From Billgrantia azerbaijanica (GTDB lineage Bacteria; Pseudomonadota; Gammaproteobacteria; Pseudomonadales; Halomonadaceae), in NCBI GenBank assembly GCA_004551485.1, contig SBLD01000006.1:125901-189900 (forward strand): a stretch of DNA of 64,000 nucleotides, in the 5' to 3' direction. The notes beneath the pieces were generated by a model, which had not been told where the DNA came from, did no database searches, and was given only the letters and a program-made list of their open reading frames with translations. Shown piece by piece: positions 39,478 to 48,222 of the stretch (the stretch's first letter is position 1; the number at the start of each line of letters is the position of its first letter). Both the position numbers and the translations under genes were made by a program.

Positions 39478-41212
39478 GGCCGCGCTGGTCGTCACCCTGC
39501 GCCCCTGGCTGGGCCAACTGGCGCGGCAACGCCGCCGGCTGTGGGGCGGTGCGGGGCTGCTGGCGCTGACCCTGCTCGCTGCCGTTGGGCTGCTGGCGCT
39601 CTCCGGCTGGTTCATCACCGCCAGCGCCCTGACGGGGATGGCACTGGCGGCGGGGATCGCGGCAAGCCTGGATGTCCACGTGCCGGGCGGCGGCATCCGT
39701 CTCTTCGCCGTGACCCGCACCCTGGCCCGCTACGCGGAGCGCCTCTACAACCACGACACCGTGCTGCGCCTGCTGGCGGACCTGCGCGGACGCCTGTTCG
39801 CGGTGCTCGCCGGCCTCGATGCCCGCACCCTGGCGTGGCAGCGCTCGAGCGACTGGCTCAACCGGCTCACCGCCGACATCGACACCCTGGACGGCCTCTA
39901 CCTGCGCCTGCTGGCGCCGCCGCTGGTGAGCCTGGCGGTGATCGGGCTGCTGGCCGGCTTCCTGGCGCTGTGGGTGCCGACGGCCGGGCTTGCGGTCGGC
40001 GCCGGGCTGGCCGTCGCCTGGCTGTGGCTGACCGCCGGCCAGGGATGGCTGGGCATGGCGGCGAGCCGCGGTCAGGTGGCGCATCGCCAGCGGCTGCGCA
40101 GCCTCGTCGTGGAGCACCTGCAGGGCCTGGCCGAACTGGAGGCGTACGGCCGCACGGCGCACCATCGGCAGCGGCTGCGGGCGTGCGAGGCGCGCCTGCA
40201 GCGCGACCAGCGACGCCTCGCGCTTCGCGCGGCGCTGGGCTCGGCGCTGTCCGGCCTGGCGGTGGGCCTGGCGATGCTCGCCACGCTGTGGTTGGCGGCC
40301 GCGGCCTGGCAGGGGGGCGAGATCGGCGGGGCGGTGATGGTGATGCTGCCGCTGGCCGTGCTGGCCCTGGGCGAGGCGCTGTCGCTGCTTCCGGCGGCCT
40401 TCACCCACCTGGGGGCGACGTGCGCCGCCGCAGAGCGCCTCAACGCCCTCGCAGCGGCCGACCGCCAGGCGGCGCCGCCGGCTGCCGAGACGCTGCCCGA
40501 CGGGGCGCTGCCGGTGACCCTCGACGGCGTGACGCTGCACTATCCCGGCGCACTGGCGCCGGCGCTCGATGCCGTGACCCTCGCGATCCCCGCCGGGGCA
40601 CGCCTGGCCCTCACCGGCGCCTCGGGGGCCGGCAAGTCCAGCGTGGCGGCCCTGCTGACGCGCCAGCTGGCGCCGAGCCGGGGCGAGATCCGCCTGGGTG
40701 GCGCGGCGTTGACGGACGTCGCCGAGCCCCTCCTGCGCGAGCGGGTGGCCCTGCTCGGCCAGCGCGTCGATCTCTTCCAGGGTAGCCTGGCCGACAACCT
40801 GCGCCTGGCGGCCCCCGAGGCCGACGACGCCCGGCTGTGGCGGGCGATCGACTGGGTGGCGCTCACCGACTGGGCCGCGGAGCTGCCGGCCGGACTCGCC
40901 ACGCCCGTCGGCGAGGGCGGGCGGCAGCTCTCCGGTGGCCAGGCGCGGCGTCTGGCGCTGGCCCGCCTGTGGCTGCGCGACCCGGGGCTGGTGATCCTCG
41001 ACGAGCCCTTTGCCGGCCTCGACGCGGCGACCGTGGCCCGGCTGGCCCCGCGACTGGACGCCTGGCTCGCGGGGCGCACCGCGCTCTACCTGGTGCACCA
41101 GCTCGCCGACGCGCGCTTCGCGCCGCCCGGCATCAGCCACCATGCCCACCTGGTCGAGGGGCGCGTGACCGTTTTTGCGCATTGTGGCGCCATCGGTCAG
41201 GATGAAGGCTAA
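39470..41212 (+). CDS. cydC: Thiol/haem ABC exporter subunit CydC
   Basis: 580 residues starting MREAALVVTLRPWLGQLARQRRRLWGG. A strong GGGAGGAGG precedes the ATG inside the cydD end. Six membrane helices carry the CydC-like segments LLALSGWFITASAL, GIRLFAVTRTLARYAERLYNHD and LAWQRSSDWLNRLTADIDTLDGLYLRLL. The ATPase has Walker A LTGASGAGKSSVAALLTRQL, signature LSGGQARRLALARLWL and Walker B LVILDEPFAGLD. It forms the exporter with CydD. The RLFxVxRxxxRYxER pattern separates it from CydD. It is the last gene of the oxidase operon; the adenine deaminase start is 24 bases away, so some read-through is possible. Confidence 0.92.
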   Translation: MREAALVVTLRPWLGQLARQRRRLWGGAGLLALTLLAAVGLLALSGWFITASALTGMALAAGIAASLDVHVPGGGIRLFAVTRTLARYAERLYNHDTVLRLLADLRGRLFAVLAGLDARTLAWQRSSDWLNRLTADIDTLDGLYLRLLAPPLVSLAVIGLLAGFLALWVPTAGLAVGAGLAVAWLWLTAGQGWLGMAASRGQVAHRQRLRSLVVEHLQGLAELEAYGRTAHHRQRLRACEARLQRDQRRLALRAALGSALSGLAVGLAMLATLWLAAAAWQGGEIGGAVMVMLPLAVLALGEALSLLPAAFTHLGATCAAAERLNALAAADRQAAPPAAETLPDGALPVTLDGVTLHYPGALAPALDAVTLAIPAGARLALTGASGAGKSSVAALLTRQLAPSRGEIRLGGAALTDVAEPLLRERVALLGQRVDLFQGSLADNLRLAAPEADDARLWRAIDWVALTDWAAELPAGLATPVGEGGRQLSGGQARRLALARLWLRDPGLVILDEPFAGLDAATVARLAPRLDAWLAGRTALYLVHQLADARFAPPGISHHAHLVEGRVTVFAHCGAIGQDEG

Positions 41213-41236
41213 AAAGCCAGCCAGTCGAGGTGCGCA

Positions 41237-42232
41237 ATGGACGACTTTCTCAAGCGACTGCCCAAGGCCGAGCTCCACCTGCACATCGAGGGGACGCTAG
41301 AGCCCGAGCTGATGTTTGCGCTGGCCGGGCGCAACGGCATCGCGCTGCCCTACGACTCGGTGGAGGCGGTGCGCGCCGCCTACGACTTCAGCGACCTGCA
41401 GTCCTTTCTCGATCTCTACTATCAGGGCATGAGCGTGCTACGCACCGCCGAGGACTTCCATGACCTGGCCATGGACTACTTCCGCCGTGCCCACGGCGAG
41501 GGCGTGGTGCACGTGGAGCTGCACTTCGATCCCCAGGCCCACCAGGCGCGCGGCATCGAGCTCGAGACGGTGATGGAGGGGCTCGGCCAGGCGCGGCGCC
41601 AGGCCGAGCGCGAGCTGGGGCTCTCGACGGCACTGATCATGGCCTTCCTGCGCGACCGCCCCGCCGAGGAGGCGATGGGGCTCCTCGAGCGGGCCGCCCC
41701 CTACTGGGAGACCCTCGACGCGGTGGGGCTCGACAGCGCCGAGCGGGGCCATCCCCCGTCGAAGTTCCGCGAGGTCTTCGAGCGCGCGCGGCTGCTCGGC
41801 ATACCGCGGGTGGCGCATGCCGGCGAGGAGGGGCCGCCCGCCTACATCCGCGAGGCGCTCGACCTGCTCGACGTCTGCCGCATCGACCACGGGGTGCGCT
41901 GCATCGAAGACCCCAAGCTGGTCGCACGACTGCGCGACGAGGGCGTGGTGTTGACCGTCTGTCCGCTCTCCAACGTGCGTCTCCGGGTGGTCGAACGCCT
42001 CGAGGACCATCCCTTGCCGCAGCTGCTCGACGCCGGGTTGCGCCTGACCCTCAACTCCGACGATCCGGCCTATTTCGGCGGTGGCATGCTCGACAACTTC
42101 CGCGCCTGTTACCGCACCTTCGGCTGGTCGAAGGAGGTCTTCATCCAGCTCGCCGGCACCGCCATCGAGGCGGCCTTCATGAGCGAGACGCGCCGCCTGG
42201 CGCTGCATCGCCAGCTCGCCGACTGTGCCTGA
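41237..42232 (+). CDS. Adenine deaminase (adenosine deaminase superfamily)
   Basis: 331 residues. Metal-binding and catalytic motifs of the superfamily: HLHIEG near residue 14, HAGEEGPPAYI, RIDHGVRCIED and NSDDPAYFGGG. The sequence is closest in character to the bacterial and fungal adenine deaminase branch, with GLDSAERGHPPSKF in place of the nucleoside-type segment. It would hydrolyse adenine to hypoxanthine and ammonia; adenosine remains possible. Hypoxanthine is a substrate for the xanthine dehydrogenase encoded at 47.4-52.1 kb, so the enzyme fits the purine theme. It lies 24 bases after cydC. A short structured stretch follows its stop. Confidence 0.82.
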   Translation: MDDFLKRLPKAELHLHIEGTLEPELMFALAGRNGIALPYDSVEAVRAAYDFSDLQSFLDLYYQGMSVLRTAEDFHDLAMDYFRRAHGEGVVHVELHFDPQAHQARGIELETVMEGLGQARRQAERELGLSTALIMAFLRDRPAEEAMGLLERAAPYWETLDAVGLDSAERGHPPSKFREVFERARLLGIPRVAHAGEEGPPAYIREALDLLDVCRIDHGVRCIEDPKLVARLRDEGVVLTVCPLSNVRLRVVERLEDHPLPQLLDAGLRLTLNSDDPAYFGGGMLDNFRACYRTFGWSKEVFIQLAGTAIEAAFMSETRRLALHRQLADCA

Positions 42233-42235
42233 GAG

Positions 42236-42290
42236 GTCCTGCGAGCATCAGTGATCGGGTCCCGGTCATGCCCGATCCCCAGAGCAGGAC
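42236..42290 (+). terminator. Nested inverted repeats after the adenine deaminase gene
   Basis: GTCCTGC (42236-42242) and GCAGGAC (42284-42290) enclose a second hairpin, GATCGGG (42253-42259) with CCCGATC (42271-42277). No T run follows, so a terminator is only suggested by the position 4 bases after the stop. Confidence 0.35.
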
Positions 42291-42455
42291 GGGACCGTCA
42301 GCCGGCGTCCCGGGCCTTCTCGATGCCGCCGCCTTGCGTACGTGATCCGCGTCTGCCCCCTGCGCCATTGGTCGATAGCGTGGATGTATTCCACTGCCGG
42401 TTACGGTTTAATGGTGGGCCAAGTTTTCTTCGCGCTGCCGCCAGGGAGAGTGCCG

Positions 42456-44144
42456 TTGAGCCTCAAGACCCGTTTCCTGTTGTTGGCTGCCGGCCTGGTG
42501 ATCCTTGCCTCGGTGGCCGCCTGGAACGTCTTCCACCGCATCACCGAGGCGATCATCGAGCAGTGGGGCGAGCGCGTGGTGGCGATCCAGGTCCAGTACG
42601 ACAGCGGGCGACTGCTGCAGCCGCTGGAGCGCGAGATTGCCCTGGCTCGGCAGATGGCCGACTCCACCCTGCTGCGGCGCTGGGCCAAGGCCCCGGATGA
42701 TCCCCGGCGGCGGGCCCAGGCCTATGCCGAGATGGAGAGCTTTCGGCGCAACTTCCGCGACAACAGCTACTTCGTCGCCCTGCGCGAGAACCAGGCCTAC
42801 TACCATAACAACGCCGCCAACGACTACGTCGCCGATCCGTTCCGCTATCGCCTGCGCGAAGGCCGCCCGGCGGACGCCTGGTTCTTCCGGCTGATCGAGG
42901 AGGGGCGCGACTTTCACCTCAACGTCAATCCCGACGTGGAGCTCGGCGTCACCAAGCTGTGGATCGACGTGCTGATGCGCGACGCGAATGGCGAGATCCT
43001 CGGCGTGGTGGGTACCGGCATGGAGCTCGAGGGTTTTCTCGAGGAGATCGTCGACATCGAGCAACCCGGCATCACCACGCTGTTTGCCGATTACAACGGC
43101 GCCATCCAGCTCTATCGCGACCGGCGGTTGATCGACTACGCGAGTTTCGTCAAGCCCGAGGGGCAGAAGCGTACCCTGGACCTGCTCATCGACCTGCCCG
43201 AGGACGCCGCCGCGCTCGAAGCCCTGATGCACGAACTGCGCGACGCGCCCGAGCAGGGGCCGCGGGTGCGCACCCAGTTCGTCACGGTGGAGGGGCAGCG
43301 GCACCTGGCCGGCGTGGCCTTCCTGCCGACCATCGGCTGGTTCGAGGTGACGCTGCTCGATCTCGACGCCCTGATGCCGCTGGCCAGCTTCACTCCGGTG
43401 GCGGTGGTCTTCGTCCTGACCCTGCTGGTGACGCTGCTGGTATTCCACCTGGCCTTGCGACGCCAGCTGCTGGCGCCGATGGCGGCCCTCGAGCAGGCCA
43501 TGGCGCGGGTACGCGACGGCGATTTCGCCCCGGTGCGGCTGCCGCGGGGCCGCGGCGAGATGGCGCGTCTCATCCAGCACTTCCAGGCCATGGCCGAGGC
43601 GATTCGCACCCACACGGAGGAGCTCGAGGAACGGGTGCGCGAGCGCACCGAGGAGCTGGAACGCATGGCCAGGCGCGATCCGCTCACCGGGCTGATGAAC
43701 CGTCGCGGCATGCAGGCGCAGCTGGAGGAGGCGGTCGAACGGGCCCGGCGCGAGGAGACGCCGTTCGGCTTGCTGTGGCTCGACCTCGACCACTTCAAGC
43801 AGGTCAACGACACCCAGGGGCATGCCGCCGGCGATCACGCCCTGGAGGCGGTGGCGGAGGTGCTGCGTGCCGGGCTGCGCCCCTACGACAAGGCGTCGCG
43901 CTGGGGTGGCGACGAGTTCCTGGTGCTGCTCTCGCCCTGCGATGCGGACGCGCTCGATCGCATCGCCGAGCGGCTGCGGGGCGCAGTGGCGGCGTCGGTG
44001 GGGGAGGAGGCGCCGATTACCATCAGCATCGGCGCCTGCCTGGCGGGGCCCGGCGAGAGCCTCGCCAGCCTGCTGCAGCGGGCCGACGAGGCGCTCTACC
44101 AGGCCAAGGCACAGGGCCGCAACGCCGCCCGGGTGATGCCGTAG
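42456..44144 (+). CDS. Membrane diguanylate cyclase with periplasmic Cache-like sensor
   Basis: 562 residues if started at the TTG at 42456 (then SLKTRF), which has AGGGAGA seven bases upstream. A GTG at 42450 and an upstream ATG at 42342 are alternatives. TM1 (about 5-25) is followed by a periplasmic sensor domain of about 280 residues resembling dCache (about 30-305), TM2 (about 314-333), a HAMP-like helix, a coiled-coil (about 385-405) and a GGDEF domain. The active motif is intact: RWGGDEF with GGDEF at 484-488. An RxxD inhibitory site (RPYD, 475-478) lies five residues before it, so product inhibition is expected. It makes c-di-GMP and could feed the LapD receptor, but that link is only inferred. 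Confidence 0.88.
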   Translation: MSLKTRFLLLAAGLVILASVAAWNVFHRITEAIIEQWGERVVAIQVQYDSGRLLQPLEREIALARQMADSTLLRRWAKAPDDPRRRAQAYAEMESFRRNFRDNSYFVALRENQAYYHNNAANDYVADPFRYRLREGRPADAWFFRLIEEGRDFHLNVNPDVELGVTKLWIDVLMRDANGEILGVVGTGMELEGFLEEIVDIEQPGITTLFADYNGAIQLYRDRRLIDYASFVKPEGQKRTLDLLIDLPEDAAALEALMHELRDAPEQGPRVRTQFVTVEGQRHLAGVAFLPTIGWFEVTLLDLDALMPLASFTPVAVVFVLTLLVTLLVFHLALRRQLLAPMAALEQAMARVRDGDFAPVRLPRGRGEMARLIQHFQAMAEAIRTHTEELEERVRERTEELERMARRDPLTGLMNRRGMQAQLEEAVERARREETPFGLLWLDLDHFKQVNDTQGHAAGDHALEAVAEVLRAGLRPYDKASRWGGDEFLVLLSPCDADALDRIAERLRGAVAASVGEEAPITISIGACLAGPGESLASLLQRADEALYQAKAQGRNAARVMP

Positions 44145-44178
44145 GCCCCGGGCCGGCGGCAACGAGCGGTGAGAAGGC

Positions 44179-45546
44179 CTACTGGGTGGTGACCAGCATC
44201 ACCACGCTGAGCGCAGCGGAGACCCACATCGCCGGCTTGATGGCGCCGAGCCGCCCCGTGCAGAGCTGGATCGCCACGAAGCTCAGGAAACCGAAGGCGA
44301 TCCCCAGGGTGATCGAGTAGGTCAGCGGCATCAGGATGATGGCCAGGAAGGCCGGGAAGGCCTGCTCGAAGCGCGACCACTCGATCTTGGCGATCGGCGC
44401 CATCATGAAGAGCCCGACCAGCACCAGCGCCGGCGCGGTGGCGATGCTCGGCACCAGCGAGAGCAGCGGCGAGAGGAACAGGAAGGGCAGGAAGAGCAGC
44501 GCGATCACCACGGCGACGAGGCCGGTGCGCCCGCCCTGGGCGACGCCGGCGCCCGATTCGATGAAGGTCTGGGCGGCGCTGGTGCCGAGCGGCGCGGCGA
44601 TCATCGAGGCGAAGGCGTCCACCGTCATGGAGCGCTTGAGGTTGCGCGGATTGCCGTCCTTGTCCTTGAGGTTCGCCGACTCGGAGAGCGCCATGAAACA
44701 CGACAGGGCGTCGAAGAAGTTGGTGAACAGCATCACGAAGATGAAGGGCAGGTAGGCCACCTTGAGCGCCCCCCAGATGTCCACCTGCAGCACCGCGCCG
44801 AAGTCGGGCCAGGCCGCCAGGCCGCTCCACTCCACCACCACGTCGCCGCCCCACAGCCGGCCCATGGGACTGGCCAGCAGGGTGGTCAGGGCGATGCCCA
44901 GGATCAGCGCGCCGTGGAAGCGCAGGATCACCAGGATGGCGGTGGCCATCATGCCGATGAAGAAGGTGATCAGTGCCGGATCGAGGCTGCCGAGCGTCAC
45001 CAGGGTGGCGTCGCTGCCGACGATGAAGCCGGCATTCTTGAAGCCGATGAAGGTGATGAACAGGCCGATACCGCAGGTGATGGCGTAGCGCAGCGAATCG
45101 GGAATCGCCTCGATGATCGCCTTGCGCACATTGAACAGCGCCAGGGTGGCGAACAGCACGCCGGACCAGAAGACGCAGCCCAGGGCGACTTCCCAGGAGA
45201 GGCCGGCGCCCAGTACCAGGGTGTAAGTGAACAGGGCGTTCATGCCCATGCCCGGTGCCACCAGGATGGGGTTGCGGGCGTAGAGCCCCATGGCCAGGCT
45301 GCTCATGAAGCTGATCAGCACGGTGGCGGAGAGCGCCGCCGGAAAGGGAATGCCGGCATCGCTGAGGATCGCCGGATTGACCACGATGATATACATCGAG
45401 GCGAGGAAGGTGGCGATGCCCGCCAGCACCTCGGTGCGCAGCGACGAGCCGCGGCGCGTCACGCCGAAGTAGCGGTCCAGCCAGCCGGCCGGGGAGAGCG
45501 GTTGTTCGATGCTCTTGTCGGCCAGGGAAGAGGACGTCGGTTCCAT
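44179..45546 (-). CDS. Guanine/hypoxanthine-type purine permease (AzgA/NCS2 family)
   Basis: 455 residues from the ATG at 45546 (MEPTSSSLADKSIEQ), which has AAGGA nine bases upstream; a second ATG at 45570 has none. It has about 12-14 membrane helices. The first (RTEVLAGIATFLASMYIIVVNPAILSDAGIP) is characteristic of the AzgA branch, with the substrate motif APGMGMNALFTYTLV. A FESGAGVAQGGRTGLVAVV segment lies in the second half. The likely substrates are guanine and hypoxanthine, imported by proton symport. Two RutR-like operators lie 61 and 106 bases upstream. It ends 34 bases from the convergent diguanylate cyclase gene. Confidence 0.88.
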   Translation of the reverse strand: MEPTSSSLADKSIEQPLSPAGWLDRYFGVTRRGSSLRTEVLAGIATFLASMYIIVVNPAILSDAGIPFPAALSATVLISFMSSLAMGLYARNPILVAPGMGMNALFTYTLVLGAGLSWEVALGCVFWSGVLFATLALFNVRKAIIEAIPDSLRYAITCGIGLFITFIGFKNAGFIVGSDATLVTLGSLDPALITFFIGMMATAILVILRFHGALILGIALTTLLASPMGRLWGGDVVVEWSGLAAWPDFGAVLQVDIWGALKVAYLPFIFVMLFTNFFDALSCFMALSESANLKDKDGNPRNLKRSMTVDAFASMIAAPLGTSAAQTFIESGAGVAQGGRTGLVAVVIALLFLPFLFLSPLLSLVPSIATAPALVLVGLFMMAPIAKIEWSRFEQAFPAFLAIILMPLTYSITLGIAFGFLSFVAIQLCTGRLGAIKPAMWVSAALSVVMLVTTQ

Positions 45547-45606
45547 AGCGGTGGTCCTTGTTGTTGGCATGTGTTGTTGGCTTGTGTCGTCAAGCGTGCG
45601 GCCGTA

Positions 45607-45622
45607 TTGACCAGTTGGTCAG
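45607..45622. promoter_or_regulatory. RutR-like operator 1, upstream of the purine permease
   Basis: TTGACCA-GT-TGGTCAG: perfect 6-bp arms TGACCA and TGGTCA with a 2-base spacer. It is 61 bases before the permease start. Confidence 0.65.
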
Positions 45623-45651
45623 AAAGGCCTGGGGTACAGCCTAGTCAGGAA

Positions 45652-45667
45652 TTGACCATTTGGACAG
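45652..45667. promoter_or_regulatory. RutR-like operator 2, upstream of the purine permease
   Basis: TTGACCA-TT-TGGACAG: the left arm is identical to operator 1 and the right arm differs by one base. The centres of the two sites are 45 bases apart, about four DNA turns, so bound dimers would lie on nearly the same face. Confidence 0.5.
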
Positions 45668-45796
45668 GTCGCTTTCGACCAATGTTGTATACGCGAAAGT
45701 GTCGTTCGGGATACCGCCTGCGATGACGGCTTTCTGGCGGTGTCTGGCGCCATAACCGGTGACTGTGGCCGCTCCTTCCGAGCGGGCACCGCGGCA

Positions 45797-45827
45797 ACCC
45801 CACCGGCGCGGGATGCGCCGGTGGGGT
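45797..45827 (-). terminator. Strong hairpin after guaD
   Basis: ACCCCACCGGCGC pairs perfectly with GCGCCGGTGGGGT (13 bp) around GGGAT. It lies 34 bases beyond the guaD stop. The tail has no T run. Confidence 0.5.
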
Positions 45828-45860
45828 GAGAGGGAGGATCGTTTGTATACGAAGCGCGTG

Positions 45861-47180
45861 TCAGCCGTCGCGGCGGTGCTGGCAGACGCCCCCCGCCCAG
45901 GCCTCGGCCACGGTGCGGTCGTCACCGAGCATCATCAGCGCGAAGAGCGTCTCGCCGAGGTCGCGGCAGCGCGCGCTGCGCCGTGCCAGCAGCGGCGTGG
46001 CGTGCGGGTCGAGGACCACGAAGTCGGCGTCCATGCCCGGCGCCAGGCGGCCGATGCGCTCGTCCAGCGACAGCGCCCGGGCATTGCCCAGGGTCAGCCC
46101 GTAGAAGCCTTGCCAGGCGGTGAGCGGCTGGCCCCGCAGCTGACCCACCTGGTAGGCCGTCTTGAGGGTGGCGAGCCCCGAGAGGTCGGTGCCGCCGCCC
46201 ACGTCGCTGGCGTAACTGACGTTGAGCCCCGCCTCGCGCGCGGCCAGCCGGTCGAAGAGGCCGCTGCCGAGGAACAGGTTGGAACTGGGGCAGAAGGCGA
46301 GGTTGGCGCCGCGGCCGGCGAGCCGGCCGCGCATCTCCTGGTCGAGGTGGATGCCGTGGGCGAAGGTGCTGCGTGGCCCGACCAGGCCCGACTGCTCGTA
46401 GACGTCGAGGTAGTCGCGGCTGCCAGGGAAGAGCTCGGCCACCCAGTCGAGCTCGCCGGTGTTCTCGGCCAGGTGGGTCTGCAGCCACAGGCTGGCGTCG
46501 TTGCGCAGGAGGCCGCCGGCAGCGTCGAGCTGCTCGCGCGTGGAGGTCGGCGCGAAGCGGGGCGTCACGCTGTAGCCGAGGCGATCCTTGCCGTGCCAGT
46601 CGCCGATCAGCCGCTCGCTGTCGCGGATGCCGCCCCGGGTGTCGTCGGTGAGCGCCTCGGGGGCGTGGCGATCCATCAGCACCTTGCCGGCGAGCATGCA
46701 CAGCCCGCGGCGCTGGCTCGCCGTGAAGAAGGCGTCCACGGAGACCGGGTGGCTCGAACAGAAGACCTGGGCCGTGGTGGTGCCGACCCGCAGCAGCTCG
46801 TCGAGGAAGGCGTCGGAGAGCGCCTCGGCATGGGCGCGTTCGGCGAAGCGGCACTCCTCGGGAAAGGTGTAGTCGTTGAGCCAGTCGAGCAGTTGGCGGC
46901 CGTAGGAGGCCATGATCTCCAGCTGCACGTAGTGCACGTGGCTGTCGATGAAGCCGGGGGTGATCAGCTTGCCACGGTGGTCGATGACTTCGATGCCCTC
47001 GGGCAGCTCGGGCGCCAGGCGGGCATAGTCGTCCACGGCACGAATGCGGCCGTCCTCGATCCACAGGGCGCCGTCCTCGAAGTAGCGAAGGCTGCCTGCG
47101 GCCGGGGTGTCATTCTCGCCGGGGTCGGCATCGAAGCTCAGCAGTTCGGCGCGCAGCACGCGCGAGTCGGTTGTTGTCAT
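45861..47180 (-). CDS. guaD: Guanine deaminase
   Basis: 439 residues from the ATG at 47180 (MTTTDSRVLRAELLSF); a longer frame runs into the intergenic repeat and is not part of the protein. This amidohydrolase has the metal motifs PGFIDSHVHYVQ, QTHLAENTGELDWV, FAHGIHLDQEM and ASDVGGGTDLS. It deaminates guanine to xanthine, which xanthine dehydrogenase then oxidises to urate. It lies after xdhC on the same strand, separated by 175 bases that hold an intergenic repeat, so it may belong to the xdh transcript or have its own promoter. No RutR-like site was found directly before it. Confidence 0.93.
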   Translation of the reverse strand: MTTTDSRVLRAELLSFDADPGENDTPAAGSLRYFEDGALWIEDGRIRAVDDYARLAPELPEGIEVIDHRGKLITPGFIDSHVHYVQLEIMASYGRQLLDWLNDYTFPEECRFAERAHAEALSDAFLDELLRVGTTTAQVFCSSHPVSVDAFFTASQRRGLCMLAGKVLMDRHAPEALTDDTRGGIRDSERLIGDWHGKDRLGYSVTPRFAPTSTREQLDAAGGLLRNDASLWLQTHLAENTGELDWVAELFPGSRDYLDVYEQSGLVGPRSTFAHGIHLDQEMRGRLAGRGANLAFCPSSNLFLGSGLFDRLAAREAGLNVSYASDVGGGTDLSGLATLKTAYQVGQLRGQPLTAWQGFYGLTLGNARALSLDERIGRLAPGMDADFVVLDPHATPLLARRSARCRDLGETLFALMMLGDDRTVAEAWAGGVCQHRRDG

Positions 47181-47232
47181 GGTGTGGGGCTCGTGATCGA
47201 TAGAAGCTTGCACTTGTGTTGAGCATGGCACC

Positions 47233-47341
47233 GGAGCGGCCGGGGGCAGGTCGCAGCGAAGGTCATTTGCCATGGATGGCAAATGTAGCGCCCAAGGATG
47301 GGTTCACAGCGCCTTCGCGAAGGCCCGCCCGCGGCGAAGCT
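47233..47341. repeat. Intergenic repeat, copy 1 (between xdhC and guaD)
   Basis: On the + strand the element has a left flank (47233-47263), a hairpin (47264-47285: CATTTGCC and GGCAAATG around ATGGAT; the pairing can extend to 10 bp) and a right flank (47286-47322) that contains GGGTTCACAGCGCC and the palindrome CTTCGCGAAG. A less conserved end follows to about 47341. Copy 2 lies at 63474-63580 in the opposite orientation. Confidence 0.8.
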
Positions 47342-47355
47342 CCCGTCGAAAGAGG

Positions 47356-48222
47356 TCACTCGTCGAATACCTGGCGCAGTTCGGCCGGATCGAGGCCGCG
47401 CTGGTCGGTGCGGTCCTCCGAGCCCACCAGCGGCAGCAGCTCGGCGAGGGTGGCCAGGGCGATGGCGTAGGGGGTCTTGTCGCCCCCCCTGGTTTTTTCA
47501 CCGTTTGGACCACTTGCCATGCCGATGGGGCAGCGCACCCTGGCGAGGGCGGCTGCGTCGTGGCCGGCATCGGCCAGCCGCGAGCGGAAGCTCGCCCACT
47601 TGCTCTTCGAGCCGATCAGGCCGATCGAGGCCGGGTCGCCGCGCGTCAGCAGCGCATCGATCAGGGCGCGGTCCTCGCCGTGGTCGTGGGTCAGCACCAG
47701 GGCATGGCAGCCGGCCGGCAGCGCGGCCACGGCGGCCGCCGGATCCGACGCGTGGCGGCATTCGAGGCGTGGCTGATCGCTGGCCCAGGCGGGGAAGACC
47801 CCGTCGCGGCTGTCATGCCACAGCACGCGCCACGGCAGCGGCGCGGCCAGGCGCACGATCTCCTGCCCGACGTGGCCGGCGCCGAACACGGCCAGCGTCG
47901 CCTGACTGCCGGGGAAGACCTCCAGCAGCACGTTGACGAAGCCGCCGCAGCACTGGCCGCTGCGACCGCCCAGCGAGAACGCCTCCAGGCTCATGCCGGC
48001 CTCGCCGCGCGTGAGGCGCTGGCGGGCCGCCTCGATGGTCTGCCACTCGAAGTTGCCGCCGCCCAGGGTATCGAACACCGCGTCCGCGGTGATCACCATG
48101 CGCGCGCCGGGCTCGCGGGGCGTGGAGCCGGCGCTGGTCACCTGGGTGGCCAGCACGTGCGGCAGCCCCTCGCGCTGCAGGCGGTGCAGCGCGGCGTGCC
48201 AGGGTTCGGGCCGATGGCTCAT
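47356..48222 (-). CDS. xdhC: Xanthine dehydrogenase accessory protein XdhC
   Basis: 288 residues from the ATG at 48222 (MSHRPEPWHAALHRLQREG); a longer frame extends back into xdhB. Conserved XdhC/CoxI segments include ATQVTSAGSTPREPGARMVI, GGGNFEWQTIEAA, GQCCGGFVNVLLE (the two-cysteine motif) and the Rossmann stretch AVFGAGHVGQEIVRLA. XdhC binds molybdenum cofactor, helps its sulfuration and inserts it into XdhB. Its start overlaps the xdhB stop (ATGA). Near the C-terminus the usual CPIGxxGxxGKxP segment reads CPIGMASGPNGEKTRGGDKTP, an apparent insertion of about eight residues. Confidence 0.92.
   Translation of the reverse strand: MSHRPEPWHAALHRLQREGLPHVLATQVTSAGSTPREPGARMVITADAVFDTLGGGNFEWQTIEAARQRLTRGEAGMSLEAFSLGGRSGQCCGGFVNVLLEVFPGSQATLAVFGAGHVGQEIVRLAAPLPWRVLWHDSRDGVFPAWASDQPRLECRHASDPAAAVAALPAGCHALVLTHDHGEDRALIDALLTRGDPASIGLIGSKSKWASFRSRLADAGHDAAALARVRCPIGMASGPNGEKTRGGDKTPYAIALATLAELLPLVGSEDRTDQRGLDPAELRQVFDE

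Noticed and set aside
39371-41284. Long open frame antisense to cydC (637 codons)
   Set aside because: Complement of cydC, no recognisable domain.
41237-42232. Plain adenosine deaminase
   Set aside because: Segments such as GLDSAERGHPPSKF fit the adenine deaminase branch better; adenosine activity is not excluded.
47181-47282. N-terminal extension of guaD
   Set aside because: It would translate the intergenic repeat; the ATG at 47180 gives a standard guanine deaminase start.
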